From IMG/VR virus record IMGVR_UViG_3300030406_001509, positions 1 to 21,339 of that record: a DNA stretch of 21,339 nt; one strand, written 5' to 3'. Shown here piece by piece: positions 13,332 through 20,929 of the stretch. A program made the position numbers and the translations under genes. Position 1 is the stretch's first letter. Each line of letters opens with the position of its first letter. The notes under the pieces are model-generated. The model saw nothing but the letters and a program-made list of their open reading frames with translations. It had not been told where the DNA came from and did not search any database. This stretch comes from a virus.

Positions 13332-14129
13332 TTACAGCTCGTCATCAATAACTTGAGCAGACGAAGAATCATCTCTTGTTTGCTCATGTTTTACCTCTAC
13401 CTCTCCTTGTCTAGCAGCAGTCATAAACTCTTTAGCTACTAAAGCTAGTTCCATAGGCGTTGATCCCTCTTGATTAATTGAGTAACCTTGCCAAGAACCT
13501 TTATCATTAGATTGTGAAGTGGTCGTCAACTTATACGTATAAGCAAACATAGGAGCCTGTACAGACTGACCTTTACTATTTTGCACCCTAGCCATACGTA
13601 ACATAGTTAGCCACTTTCTAGCAGCACCTAGTTGTGTAGACGTAAAGGCACATACCGCTTGTGACGGTGCCTCATCACCTTTATAAGCTAACACGAAAAA
13701 CTGTGCAGTTTCTACTATTTCATTACCGTTACGTAAGTAATAACGTCTGCTTTCTTCGTCCCGCTTACATTGATGTAAGATCTCAGCTGTGTGGTTAGCG
13801 TTTACTAAACCACCGCCTTTCTCTCTAGGAATCCATTCAATATACTTTTTAGTATAGGCACATGGAACTACAGATAGTCCTTCAACACCATCATAAGCTT
13901 CATTAGTAACGGTGTTTAATAAATCTCCAGCACTCGCACCTTCAATATATTTACCGTTGTTTTTTATAAGCTGTGGTGATGTGTTTTGCAAAACCCTTAT
14001 AAAAGGTATCGCAAAATCATCCGCAGTTGTTTCCTCTAATCCCGTGCCTTCAGATAATAAATCATCATCAAACACGCCCATTGCTGTGCTCTTAGGCTCA
14101 GCTATTTCAGTTTTATTTTTATCGGTCAT
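13332..14129 (-). CDS. Conserved phage protein, candidate ssDNA-binding protein, 265 aa
   Basis: No named domain is certain. The block FAIPFIRVLQNTSPQL near residues 40-55, then YIEGASAGDLLNT and YIEWIPREKGGG, is a pattern I associate with conserved phage proteins that sit beside primase and helicase genes. The C-terminus is short and acidic (DDSSSAQVIDDEL), as in ssDNA-binding proteins that recruit partners. The middle is beta-rich. Candidate role: coating single-stranded DNA at the replication fork. This rests on the acidic tail and context, not on a recognised OB fold. The start is a TAATG junction with GAGGG upstream. Confidence 0.65.
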   Translation of the reverse strand: MTDKNKTEIAEPKSTAMGVFDDDLLSEGTGLEETTADDFAIPFIRVLQNTSPQLIKNNGKYIEGASAGDLLNTVTNEAYDGVEGLSVVPCAYTKKYIEWIPREKGGGLVNANHTAEILHQCKRDEESRRYYLRNGNEIVETAQFFVLAYKGDEAPSQAVCAFTSTQLGAARKWLTMLRMARVQNSKGQSVQAPMFAYTYKLTTTSQSNDKGSWQGYSINQEGSTPMELALVAKEFMTAARQGEVEVKHEQTRDDSSSAQVIDDEL

Positions 14130-14707
14130 TAGTCCCTCTTAATGATAGCCTTGTTACCTATATAGATACCAAAAGGCTCGGTTGGAATATCACTTCCCGC
14201 ACCTAATTGCTCTTTTACAAAAGCTTTTAAAGTACTAGGATGTATGCTTGCACGTATCTCTGGAGCTAGTCCCCTAGCTTTAAGAGCGTCCACGGTCTGA
14301 TCAACCATTTCCGTCTCTCCTTTACCAAAACGTAACATAACTTCATTTTTAATAATACCGTCATGTCCGTTATCAGCTAACCATTTATACGCTACTTCTT
14401 GATTCGCTTTAGATATATGAGCGTTATAAAACTCAGCTACGGAGATTTTCTCACCGCTACTTAATTTTATTTCAGTAAGTCCTGCGGCTTGCATAGCCTC
14501 AGGTAACTCTTGCTCAGACGTCACACGAAGTTCTTCTTTTTTCATTTTAACAGCTTCTTCTAGGTCTGATAGTTCTTGAGCTAATTGAAGTTGTTTCTGT
14601 GCTAAAGAAGAAACCAAAGTTAGTTCACCGTCGGTAATGTTGTTGTCCCAATCTTGGACATCGCTTTCACCTACGAGTTCTTCAAAAGTTGGTTTTTCTG
14701 TACTCAT
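14129..14707 (-). CDS. Conserved phage protein with a coiled coil, 192 aa
   Basis: I do not recognise a function. Residues about 30-62 form a strong coiled-coil-prone helix (AQKQLQLAQELSDLEEAVK). Then come a basic beta segment (EIKLSSGEKISVAEFYNAH) and a conserved-looking C-terminal domain around RASIHPSTLKAFVKEQL with FGIYIGNKAII. Similar coiled-coil proteins are common next to SSB-like genes in phages. The start at 14707 has AGAAAGGAG and an ATGA overlap with the gene before. It is probably involved in replication or recombination, from position only. Confidence 0.7.
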   Translation of the reverse strand: MSTEKPTFEELVGESDVQDWDNNITDGELTLVSSLAQKQLQLAQELSDLEEAVKMKKEELRVTSEQELPEAMQAAGLTEIKLSSGEKISVAEFYNAHISKANQEVAYKWLADNGHDGIIKNEVMLRFGKGETEMVDQTVDALKARGLAPEIRASIHPSTLKAFVKEQLGAGSDIPTEPFGIYIGNKAIIKRD

Positions 14708-15024
14708 ATTTCTCCTTTCTTATGAATGTCGATTTCTACGGGGTAGTACAAGCCTTCTTGCCTGTCCCACTTTAATAGTTTAAACCGACCTCGGTTATAG
14801 TAAGCAGCGATAGCACATGCCGCACCAATAGCGGCAGGATCGCCAATCAAAAGAAGATAGTCCTCGTCCTTAAAGTCTTGAAGGATAGATTTCATCCTAC
14901 GTACCGAAGGGGCAGAACTAAGCATAATATTACTGTTAGAGGGCAACAAGACTTCAAAATCACCGAACTGTCTAGCAGATGCGATGTTTCGACCCGCCAC
15001 CTCTTGTACAACATATACTGTCAT
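14704..15024 (-). CDS. Conserved small phage protein, 106 aa, first gene of the P5 unit
   Basis: I recognise no enzyme. The conserved-looking features are MTVYVVQEV at the start, FGDFEVLLPSN, DYLLLIGDPAAIGAACAIAAYYN (about residues 55-77) and LKWDRQEGLYYPVEIDI near the end. Similar small proteins occur in replication regions of aquatic phages, function unknown. The GDPAAIG stretch is reminiscent of nucleotide-binding turns but is too short to assign. The ATG at 15024 has AGAAAGGAG upstream and is the first gene after promoter P5, so it is probably expressed early and strongly with the replication genes. Confidence 0.72.
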   Translation of the reverse strand: MTVYVVQEVAGRNIASARQFGDFEVLLPSNSNIMLSSAPSVRRMKSILQDFKDEDYLLLIGDPAAIGAACAIAAYYNRGRFKLLKWDRQEGLYYPVEIDIHKKGEI

Positions 15025-15052
15025 TTTTCTCCTTTCTTATTTCTAAAAAATT

Positions 15053-15081
15053 AAGATACTAAAACTAAACGTCAAAGTAAA
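15053..15081 (-). promoter_or_regulatory. Leftward promoter P5 (GCTTTACT family)
   Basis: On the minus strand TTTACT (15081-15076, within AGCTTTACTTT) is followed after 17 bases by TATCTT (15058-15053). It would transcribe the replication block starting with the gene at 15024. An alternative overlapping pair is TTGACG (15075-15070), 16 bases, then TAATTT (15053-15048). Confidence 0.65.
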
Positions 15082-15095
15082 GCTATTAGTATTAT

Positions 15096-15111
15096 TACTT
15101 TTTAAAAAGTA
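15096..15111. repeat. Perfect 16-bp palindrome TACTTTTTAAAAAGTA
   Basis: The two 8-base halves are exact reverse complements, 15 bases upstream of the P5 -35 element. It could be a protein-binding site or an easily melted element. In AT-rich DNA such palindromes are partly expected by chance. Confidence 0.5.
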
Positions 15112-15289
15112 TTTTAATTAGGAAAAAAATTTTTAAAACTGCTAATAGAACTAATAATTTAATAGATTTTCTTTCTGAGTCCTGTTTTTACTAGATAGAT
15201 CAGTATTAGAGGGCATGAGAAAAGTATTACTTTGGCGTATATTTCTTTCCTTAAAAAATATATAATCACTCTTAGAAATTAGAAAGCTT

Positions 15290-16732
15290 ATGAAATACAA
15301 GTTTAAAACTCAGCCTTATGAGCATCAGCTTGAGGCACTAAAGAGGTCTTGGAACAAACCTGAATACGCTTATTTTATGGAGATGGGCACAGGTAAATCT
15401 AAAGTCCTTATAGATAATATAGCCTTACTATACGATAAGGGGGCTATCAATGCGGCGGTGATAGTAGCACCCAAAGGCGTATATAAAAATTGGTCGGAAA
15501 AAGAAATACCTACCCATATGCCAGAACATATTGTTTATAACGTGGTGGCTTGGGATCCCGCACCTACAAAGAAGAATAAAAAAGCTTTAGTCGATATCTT
15601 CGAACCTTTAGCAGATTTAAAAATATTAGTGGTAAACGTAGAAGCTTTTAGTACGAAAAAAGGTGTGACCTACGTAGAAAAGTTTTTACTTGCTCATAAT
15701 GCTCTCATAGCCGTTGACGAATCAACTACTATAAAGAACCCAAAAGCACAAAGAACTAAGTCTTTAATTAAGTTAGCAAGGAATACAAAGTTTAGAAGAA
15801 TACTTACAGGCTTCCCTGTGACTCAATCACCGTTAGACTTATACAGTCAGTCGGAGTTCTTATCGGACAGTATGTTAGGGTACTCATCGTTTTACTCTTT
15901 TCAAAATAGATACGCCCAACTAATAAATAGAACTATGGGACAAAGACAGTTTAGACAAGTTATAGGTTATCAAAACATAGAAGAACTTAGCAATAAGGTT
16001 GGCGATTTTTCTTACCGTGTTTTGAAAAAAGATTGTTTAGACCTACCAAGTAAAGTTTATCTTAGGCGAGAAGTAGAACTCACACCAGAACAGAAAAAGG
16101 TTTATCAAGAAATTAAAAAAGACGCTATCTCATTATTAGAGAATAACGAAATAGTAAGCGTAAGCTCTGTATTGACACAGATTTTAAGATTACACCAAGT
16201 TTCGTGTGGCTTCGTAAAACATGACGAAGGAGAAGAAATAGAGATTAAAAATAAAAGAGTTGATGAATTATTAGATATCCTACAAGAACTACAAGGTAAA
16301 ACAATTATATGGGCTAATTACCAATACGATATAAAAAGAATCTTACGAGTATTACAAGATACAGTTGGTAGTGATTTAGTCGCTTCGTATTACGGAGAAA
16401 CACCAGATGAAGAAAGACAGCCTACTATAAATGAGTTTCAAAACCCTGATTCACAGTTACAGTATTTAGTTAGTAACGTACAAACAGGCGGCTATGGTAT
16501 AACTTTGACACAGGCGAAGAATGTTATTTATTATTCTAATAATTATGATTTAGAAAAACGTTTACAATCTGAAGATCGTGCACATAGGATAGGTCAAGAA
16601 AATAAAGTTACCTATATCGATATTGTAGCTAAAGATACTGTAGACGAAAAAATAGTAAAAGCTTTACGTAAAAAGCTGAATCTAGCTCAAGAAGTTTTAG
16701 GTGACGATAAATGGAAAGATTGGATAGGTTAA
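15290..16732 (+). CDS. SNF2-like superfamily 2 helicase/ATPase, 480 aa
   Basis: SF2 motifs of the SNF2/Rad54 branch are visible: Walker A MGTGKS (32-37), Walker B variant VDEST (142-146), motif III LTGFPV (172-177), a motif IV region IIWANYQYD (339-347), motif V SNVQTGGYGITL and motif VI QSEDRAHRIGQ (426-436). There is no extra targeting domain, so it is a minimal core enzyme as in other phages. It likely translocates on duplex DNA and helps replication, recombination or removal of bound proteins. It is the only rightward gene. The ATG has only AGAAAG upstream. The stop overlaps the stop of the convergent gene (TTAA, 16729-16732). Confidence 0.94.
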   Translation: MKYKFKTQPYEHQLEALKRSWNKPEYAYFMEMGTGKSKVLIDNIALLYDKGAINAAVIVAPKGVYKNWSEKEIPTHMPEHIVYNVVAWDPAPTKKNKKALVDIFEPLADLKILVVNVEAFSTKKGVTYVEKFLLAHNALIAVDESTTIKNPKAQRTKSLIKLARNTKFRRILTGFPVTQSPLDLYSQSEFLSDSMLGYSSFYSFQNRYAQLINRTMGQRQFRQVIGYQNIEELSNKVGDFSYRVLKKDCLDLPSKVYLRREVELTPEQKKVYQEIKKDAISLLENNEIVSVSSVLTQILRLHQVSCGFVKHDEGEEIEIKNKRVDELLDILQELQGKTIIWANYQYDIKRILRVLQDTVGSDLVASYYGETPDEERQPTINEFQNPDSQLQYLVSNVQTGGYGITLTQAKNVIYYSNNYDLEKRLQSEDRAHRIGQENKVTYIDIVAKDTVDEKIVKALRKKLNLAQEVLGDDKWKDWIG

Positions 16733-16739
16733 GACCTAT
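16724..16739. terminator. Short hairpin at the convergent gene junction, weak bidirectional terminator candidate
   Basis: ATAGGT (16724-16729) and ACCTAT (16734-16739) flank a 4-base loop that contains the overlapping stop codons of the two converging genes. No uridine run follows on either strand, so termination is uncertain. Confidence 0.3.
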
Positions 16740-17175
16740 TGAATAAATTTGCTCTCTCCATAAAGATATTTTTGTTTCTTCTACCTGTTTGAGTCAGCGG
16801 CATATCTTTATCAGACATTGTTCTACCCTCTTGACCTTTCATGATCATATTACGCACACCGTCTGCATCTAATTCTTTACCCTCTGCTGCCATAATAGGT
16901 TTTCTACCAGAAGCCATTAACATAGCTTTTGCATCGTCTAACATTGATATAGCTTGTTGTACATCACCCTGTGTTCTTTGTACTACAGCTTGTGCTAATG
17001 CGGCTGAATCACCGCCTGATCCAGCCGCCATCTCTGGTTCCTCAGGGGTCATTGCTACATCTGAGGGAATGGGTGGCATCGTCTGTCTCCTTGGTTGACT
17101 AGGGGGTTGCATAGGGACATCAGATCTTCCACCTGATACTAATATTTCTTTTAATTGTTCAATACCTTGTTTCAT
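16729..17175 (-). CDS. Hypothetical protein, 148 aa, Pro/Met-rich, likely virion-module
   Basis: No family is recognised. The N-terminal half is Pro/Gln/Met-rich and probably disordered (MQPPSQPRRQTMPPIPSD). The centre has an Ala-rich helix (ALAQAVVQRTQGDVQQA). Near the C-terminus the peptide PLTQTGRR (126-133) also occurs in the 1116-residue protein of the same transcript. Proteins of this composition are often minor virion or scaffold-associated parts in phages. The ATG overlaps the preceding stop (ATGA) without a clear Shine-Dalgarno. Converges with the SNF2-like gene. Confidence 0.72.
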   Translation of the reverse strand: MKQGIEQLKEILVSGGRSDVPMQPPSQPRRQTMPPIPSDVAMTPEEPEMAAGSGGDSAALAQAVVQRTQGDVQQAISMLDDAKAMLMASGRKPIMAAEGKELDADGVRNMIMKGQEGRTMSDKDMPLTQTGRRNKNIFMERANLFNRS

Positions 17176-17579
17176 ATTTTATTTGGTCTAAAACTGTTTC
17201 TAAAAGACTCTGCTAGTGTATCGTCATTAGACATTCCTAGCAACTCCATTACGCCTTTATTTAAACTATTATCTAACCTACCAAACTCTTCTGGTTTCAT
17301 AGGAGCTCTAAATGTGCTGTCATTTCTAGGCATCTCAAACGGTGCTACAGGTGTGCCCTCATCTAAACCGAAAGATTTACGTTGATTTTGAATTAAATTA
17401 GCTAATGGATTGTTTGGTTTTTGTAAAGGAGTTATCTCACCGAATTGTTGTTTTTGCATTTCTCTATCGTTAGATTCGCCTTCTTTTATGAAATCTATTA
17501 AAAACTCTACGATATCGCCTTCGTATTGATTAGAAGCAGAATTTTTTAAGTTTCTAATTATGTCTATTATTCCATTCAT
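17172..17579 (-). CDS. Hypothetical protein, 135 aa, likely virion-module
   Basis: No family is recognised. The N-terminus is helical (MNGIIDIIRNLKNSASNQYE), followed by Asn/Pro-rich segments (PLQKPNNPLANLIQNQRK; APFEMPRNDSTFRAPMKPEE) that look flexible, and a basic end (FRNSFRPNKI). The ATG at 17579 shares a base with the TAA stop of the 1116-residue gene (TAATG). The composition and the position behind a giant structural-looking gene suggest a minor virion protein. No activity can be inferred. Confidence 0.7.
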   Translation of the reverse strand: MNGIIDIIRNLKNSASNQYEGDIVEFLIDFIKEGESNDREMQKQQFGEITPLQKPNNPLANLIQNQRKSFGLDEGTPVAPFEMPRNDSTFRAPMKPEEFGRLDNSLNKGVMELLGMSNDDTLAESFRNSFRPNKI

Positions 17580-20500
17580 TATAACAAACCAGCGTCTAGT
17601 AATTGTTCTATTGTATAGTCTAAACCATATTGTTGTATTGATCTTTCTAATAATTCTTCACTAAATGTATCTGCTCTTTCTCTCATCTGTTTTTTATCTG
17701 GGTCATAGTTTTTTGATTGATCACCTACATCATTAACTACAGCAGAATGGTGTGTTTGTGCTAATTTTAAAAACTCGTTAAATCCTTTTCTAGTTTTCAG
17801 ACCATCAGTGAATGCTCTAAATAATTCTGGATCACGTATAAGTTCGCTTACGAATTGTGAGTTCCTGTCTGCAATTAAGTTTTCCCCTGCTGTAATTCTT
17901 CTACCTGTTTGTGTTAAAGGCGGAATAAAAAATCGTTTTAAATAATTAATTTGTGGGTTTGATATGTTATCTTCGATTTGTTTCCTTAAACCAGCAGGTC
18001 CTGATGTTAAATCACCATTTACTCTTATACCAATATCTCTTAACACTTTCATGTTTTTTAAAAACTCGTCTGCTTCATTACCAAGTAATTTACCAAAAGT
18101 ACCATCAAAACTTAAAGCATCGCCCATGCCGTCAGCAAAACCTTGATTCAAAAAGTTATTTAATTTAAATACGTCAAACTCACCATCGCTTGAAATACGT
18201 TGAAAAATATATTTTTTTGTAGCTTGAGCTATTTCATCTTGTAAAATTTTATTATCTTTAGGGTCACCTAATTTCAATAAACCTAAAACAAAATCTATAT
18301 CTGTAGCTACTTCTCCAGCAGCTCGAGCAGTCTCACCTGTGCCTAGTATATTACTTACGATATTGTAAGGAGTGCCCTCACCGTAAGTTTTGTTTAAGAT
18401 GTTTATTTGTTGATTATAAACTTGTAATGGCTCTAATATTTGTTCATTGAAGTTTTTAAAACTAGGAAACAGTTTATTAAATTGATCTTCATCAAATATT
18501 TCTCTTAATACGCTTTGTTTTTCATCTACGAATTGTCTATATTTTTCTGCTCTTTTTAAAGAGTTGCCTACAGATTCATCAAAAAAGTTTTTTTGCATAT
18601 AATCTATAATATCGTTACGTATTACTTTTAAATCATCTAGATTATCAGTAACCTTTAAAAACTCTACAAAATCTTTTACTTTTGTATTAGTTGTTGCACC
18701 AGGAATGTTTTGATTAAATAAATAACTAACCACACCTTCAGGCTGTTTATTAGCAATCTCTAAAACTATTTCTTTATTTGCTAATTCAGTAGCAGCTTTT
18801 TGAGCTTGAAAAATACTTTGGAATTTTGCTGCTTCACCTACTGATAAATTTCTTTTAGCTATAGCAAAAATATTATTTTCTAATGCTCTTTGTAAATTAG
18901 AAACGACATCAAATATTCTCATATCCGATGGTTTGTTACTAGTTCTACTTAAATCTGCACGGAACTGACCTAAATCTATACGTAATCTATTTAGTTCAGA
19001 GATACTTAAATCACCGTCTGTATAACGTAATAAACGTTCTGCTGTTTCCTCATCAAAAAAGTCATTAAATTTATTTTTTACTTGTTGTGTTGATCCTTTA
19101 AATAAATCACCGCCTTCTCCATAATCTCTAAATTTAATTAAGGCATCTCTAAAACCACCTGCTCTACTGTTTGTTTTAATTTCATTTAAACCGAACTCTT
19201 CAAAAGCATCGTCTAAAGATTGTGCTGCATCTGCTCTGTATTTTTTAGCAGCAGCATTGATTTTTGAAGTTTGTCTTGTGTATAAATCACTCGAAGCTTG
19301 TTCGTCTAAAACTTTACTCAAAACACCCTTACCTTGTGTTATGTCTTTTATGTCGTTTACTTGTTTAGATAAACTATCTATTATAAGTTCACCTTCATCT
19401 AAAAATGATTGTCTTTTAATATCTATTCTTTTTAATAAATCTCTACCAACGGTTTCTCCTGTTATTGAATTATCTAATTTATCAAATAAAGCATTAAAAA
19501 ATTTTTGTTCAACTTCTTTATTACCTTTAAAAACTTCTTGATAAAATTTAGCAAACTCTGGATTACTAGCATTCGTGTTAAAAATTTGTTCAAGGTTAGC
19601 TACAAATTCATTTTTTGTGCCTTGTGCTAATGTAGGATTAAACATTACATCATCGCCTATTTTATCTGCTAAACTCTCTATTGCTGTATCAATATCTAAT
19701 AATGTGATTTCTTCAGGTTTACCTGATAGTGTTGTTTGTTTTACACCTTTTTTACTTTCTCCATAAGCCTTAAAAGCTTCTTCTAATTCTTTTAATTCAG
19801 TGGCTCCTATATCTTTACCTACTATCGCTCTATAGATTTTTGGTATTCCATTCATAAATATGTCTATGGTTTGATTACCAGCATAAGCGAGTATACCCAT
19901 AAGACCAGATTCTGTCATTATATCTGTAATACTTCTATCATGAGCACCGTAAGATAAACCTGCCATTCTTTGTAAAAAGGTTGCACCTGCTGCACCAGCA
20001 CCAATTATTGAATTAAACGCTACGCTGTCTCTTATTTTCCCTGCGATACCGCTGCCTTTTGGTATAGCTTTTAAAAAATCATCTCTAAAATATCCTGCAC
20101 CTTTAAAACCAATCACTTCACCTGCAAAAGTAGGACCTTCTTGTGCAACAAACTCTGCTACATCTAATCCTGTAATCAATGGTGAATCAAATAACACGGG
20201 TCTTTTACCTTCTTCGTAAATAGCTATACCTAACTCTGGTCTAGAAGGATCAACATAACCAAAGTCTCCTTTGATGATATCAGCAAACTTTCCTCTCGCT
20301 CCTGGATTTTCTAATCTAGTTCTGGCACTTAAACCCATATAATTTTTAGCAAAATTCAAATCTTCAGGTGTTACATTACGAGGTGCTCCAAAATTTATTG
20401 CAAGTCTAAATTGATTCATACCCTCAACATCGTATTCTATTGCAGAGTCTATACCGTATTTAGCTAATTCTACTGATTTATCAAAACCTATGGGCTTTAT

Positions 20501-20929
20501 AGGTTTTGGGTCAATATCTAAAAAACTCTCAGGAAAATCACCTCTAGTGTATGCTAAATTTCTTCTTTGTTGTTGTTTAAATCTAAAATTTGGATCGTTA
20601 TAATTTTGTAAATCCGTGTAATATTGAGGGTGTCTTTGTTGTACGTTATAATCTATAGGTTCAAAATTTCTAGCATCAAAACGTCTTTTAAAAAGTGCCT
20701 CTGCTTGAGCTATTTTCATATCTAAATCTTCTTGACCTACTGCTTCGACCATTGCATTATAGAAAGGTCTATTACCTTGTGAATCTACATACGTATTTAT
20801 AGCAATTAACCTTAAAGCATCATCATTTAACAAACTTCCGTAAGTTAAATTTTCATTGAGTGATCTTTCAGGTGTTCGTTGTCTTATAACATCAACAACT
20901 TTATCTAATTCTTGTACAGGAATACTCAT
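17579..20929 (-). CDS. Large putative internal virion or structural protein, 1116 aa
   Basis: I do not recognise a conserved enzyme domain. Residues 1-250 are soluble, with many Asn, Gln and aromatics. Residues about 250-370 contain Gly/Ala-rich hydrophobic segments (for example FNSIIGAGAAGATFLQRMAG at 305-324 and GLMGILAYAGN at 342-352) that could insert in a membrane. Residues 375-1116 are highly charged and mostly helical, with coiled-coil-like stretches. This layout resembles giant internal or ejection proteins of short-tailed phages, which form a DNA channel through the host envelope. That role is inferred from size and layout only. PLTQTGRR occurs at 1004-1011. The ATG overlaps the previous stop (ATGA). 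Confidence 0.7.
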   Translation of the reverse strand: MSIPVQELDKVVDVIRQRTPERSLNENLTYGSLLNDDALRLIAINTYVDSQGNRPFYNAMVEAVGQEDLDMKIAQAEALFKRRFDARNFEPIDYNVQQRHPQYYTDLQNYNDPNFRFKQQQRRNLAYTRGDFPESFLDIDPKPIKPIGFDKSVELAKYGIDSAIEYDVEGMNQFRLAINFGAPRNVTPEDLNFAKNYMGLSARTRLENPGARGKFADIIKGDFGYVDPSRPELGIAIYEEGKRPVLFDSPLITGLDVAEFVAQEGPTFAGEVIGFKGAGYFRDDFLKAIPKGSGIAGKIRDSVAFNSIIGAGAAGATFLQRMAGLSYGAHDRSITDIMTESGLMGILAYAGNQTIDIFMNGIPKIYRAIVGKDIGATELKELEEAFKAYGESKKGVKQTTLSGKPEEITLLDIDTAIESLADKIGDDVMFNPTLAQGTKNEFVANLEQIFNTNASNPEFAKFYQEVFKGNKEVEQKFFNALFDKLDNSITGETVGRDLLKRIDIKRQSFLDEGELIIDSLSKQVNDIKDITQGKGVLSKVLDEQASSDLYTRQTSKINAAAKKYRADAAQSLDDAFEEFGLNEIKTNSRAGGFRDALIKFRDYGEGGDLFKGSTQQVKNKFNDFFDEETAERLLRYTDGDLSISELNRLRIDLGQFRADLSRTSNKPSDMRIFDVVSNLQRALENNIFAIAKRNLSVGEAAKFQSIFQAQKAATELANKEIVLEIANKQPEGVVSYLFNQNIPGATTNTKVKDFVEFLKVTDNLDDLKVIRNDIIDYMQKNFFDESVGNSLKRAEKYRQFVDEKQSVLREIFDEDQFNKLFPSFKNFNEQILEPLQVYNQQINILNKTYGEGTPYNIVSNILGTGETARAAGEVATDIDFVLGLLKLGDPKDNKILQDEIAQATKKYIFQRISSDGEFDVFKLNNFLNQGFADGMGDALSFDGTFGKLLGNEADEFLKNMKVLRDIGIRVNGDLTSGPAGLRKQIEDNISNPQINYLKRFFIPPLTQTGRRITAGENLIADRNSQFVSELIRDPELFRAFTDGLKTRKGFNEFLKLAQTHHSAVVNDVGDQSKNYDPDKKQMRERADTFSEELLERSIQQYGLDYTIEQLLDAGLL

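Larger units (their letters stand above)
15025..15289. promoter_or_regulatory. AT-rich divergent control region, 265 bp
   Basis: This is the largest non-coding stretch, between the leftward replication genes and the single rightward gene. It holds promoter P5, a perfect 16-bp palindrome (15096-15111), A/T runs (15121-15140) and a possible rightward -10 TATAAT at 15261-15266. I see no convincing -35 for the rightward gene. Its AT-richness and position between divergent replication genes also suit an origin, but no iterons were found. Confidence 0.6.
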
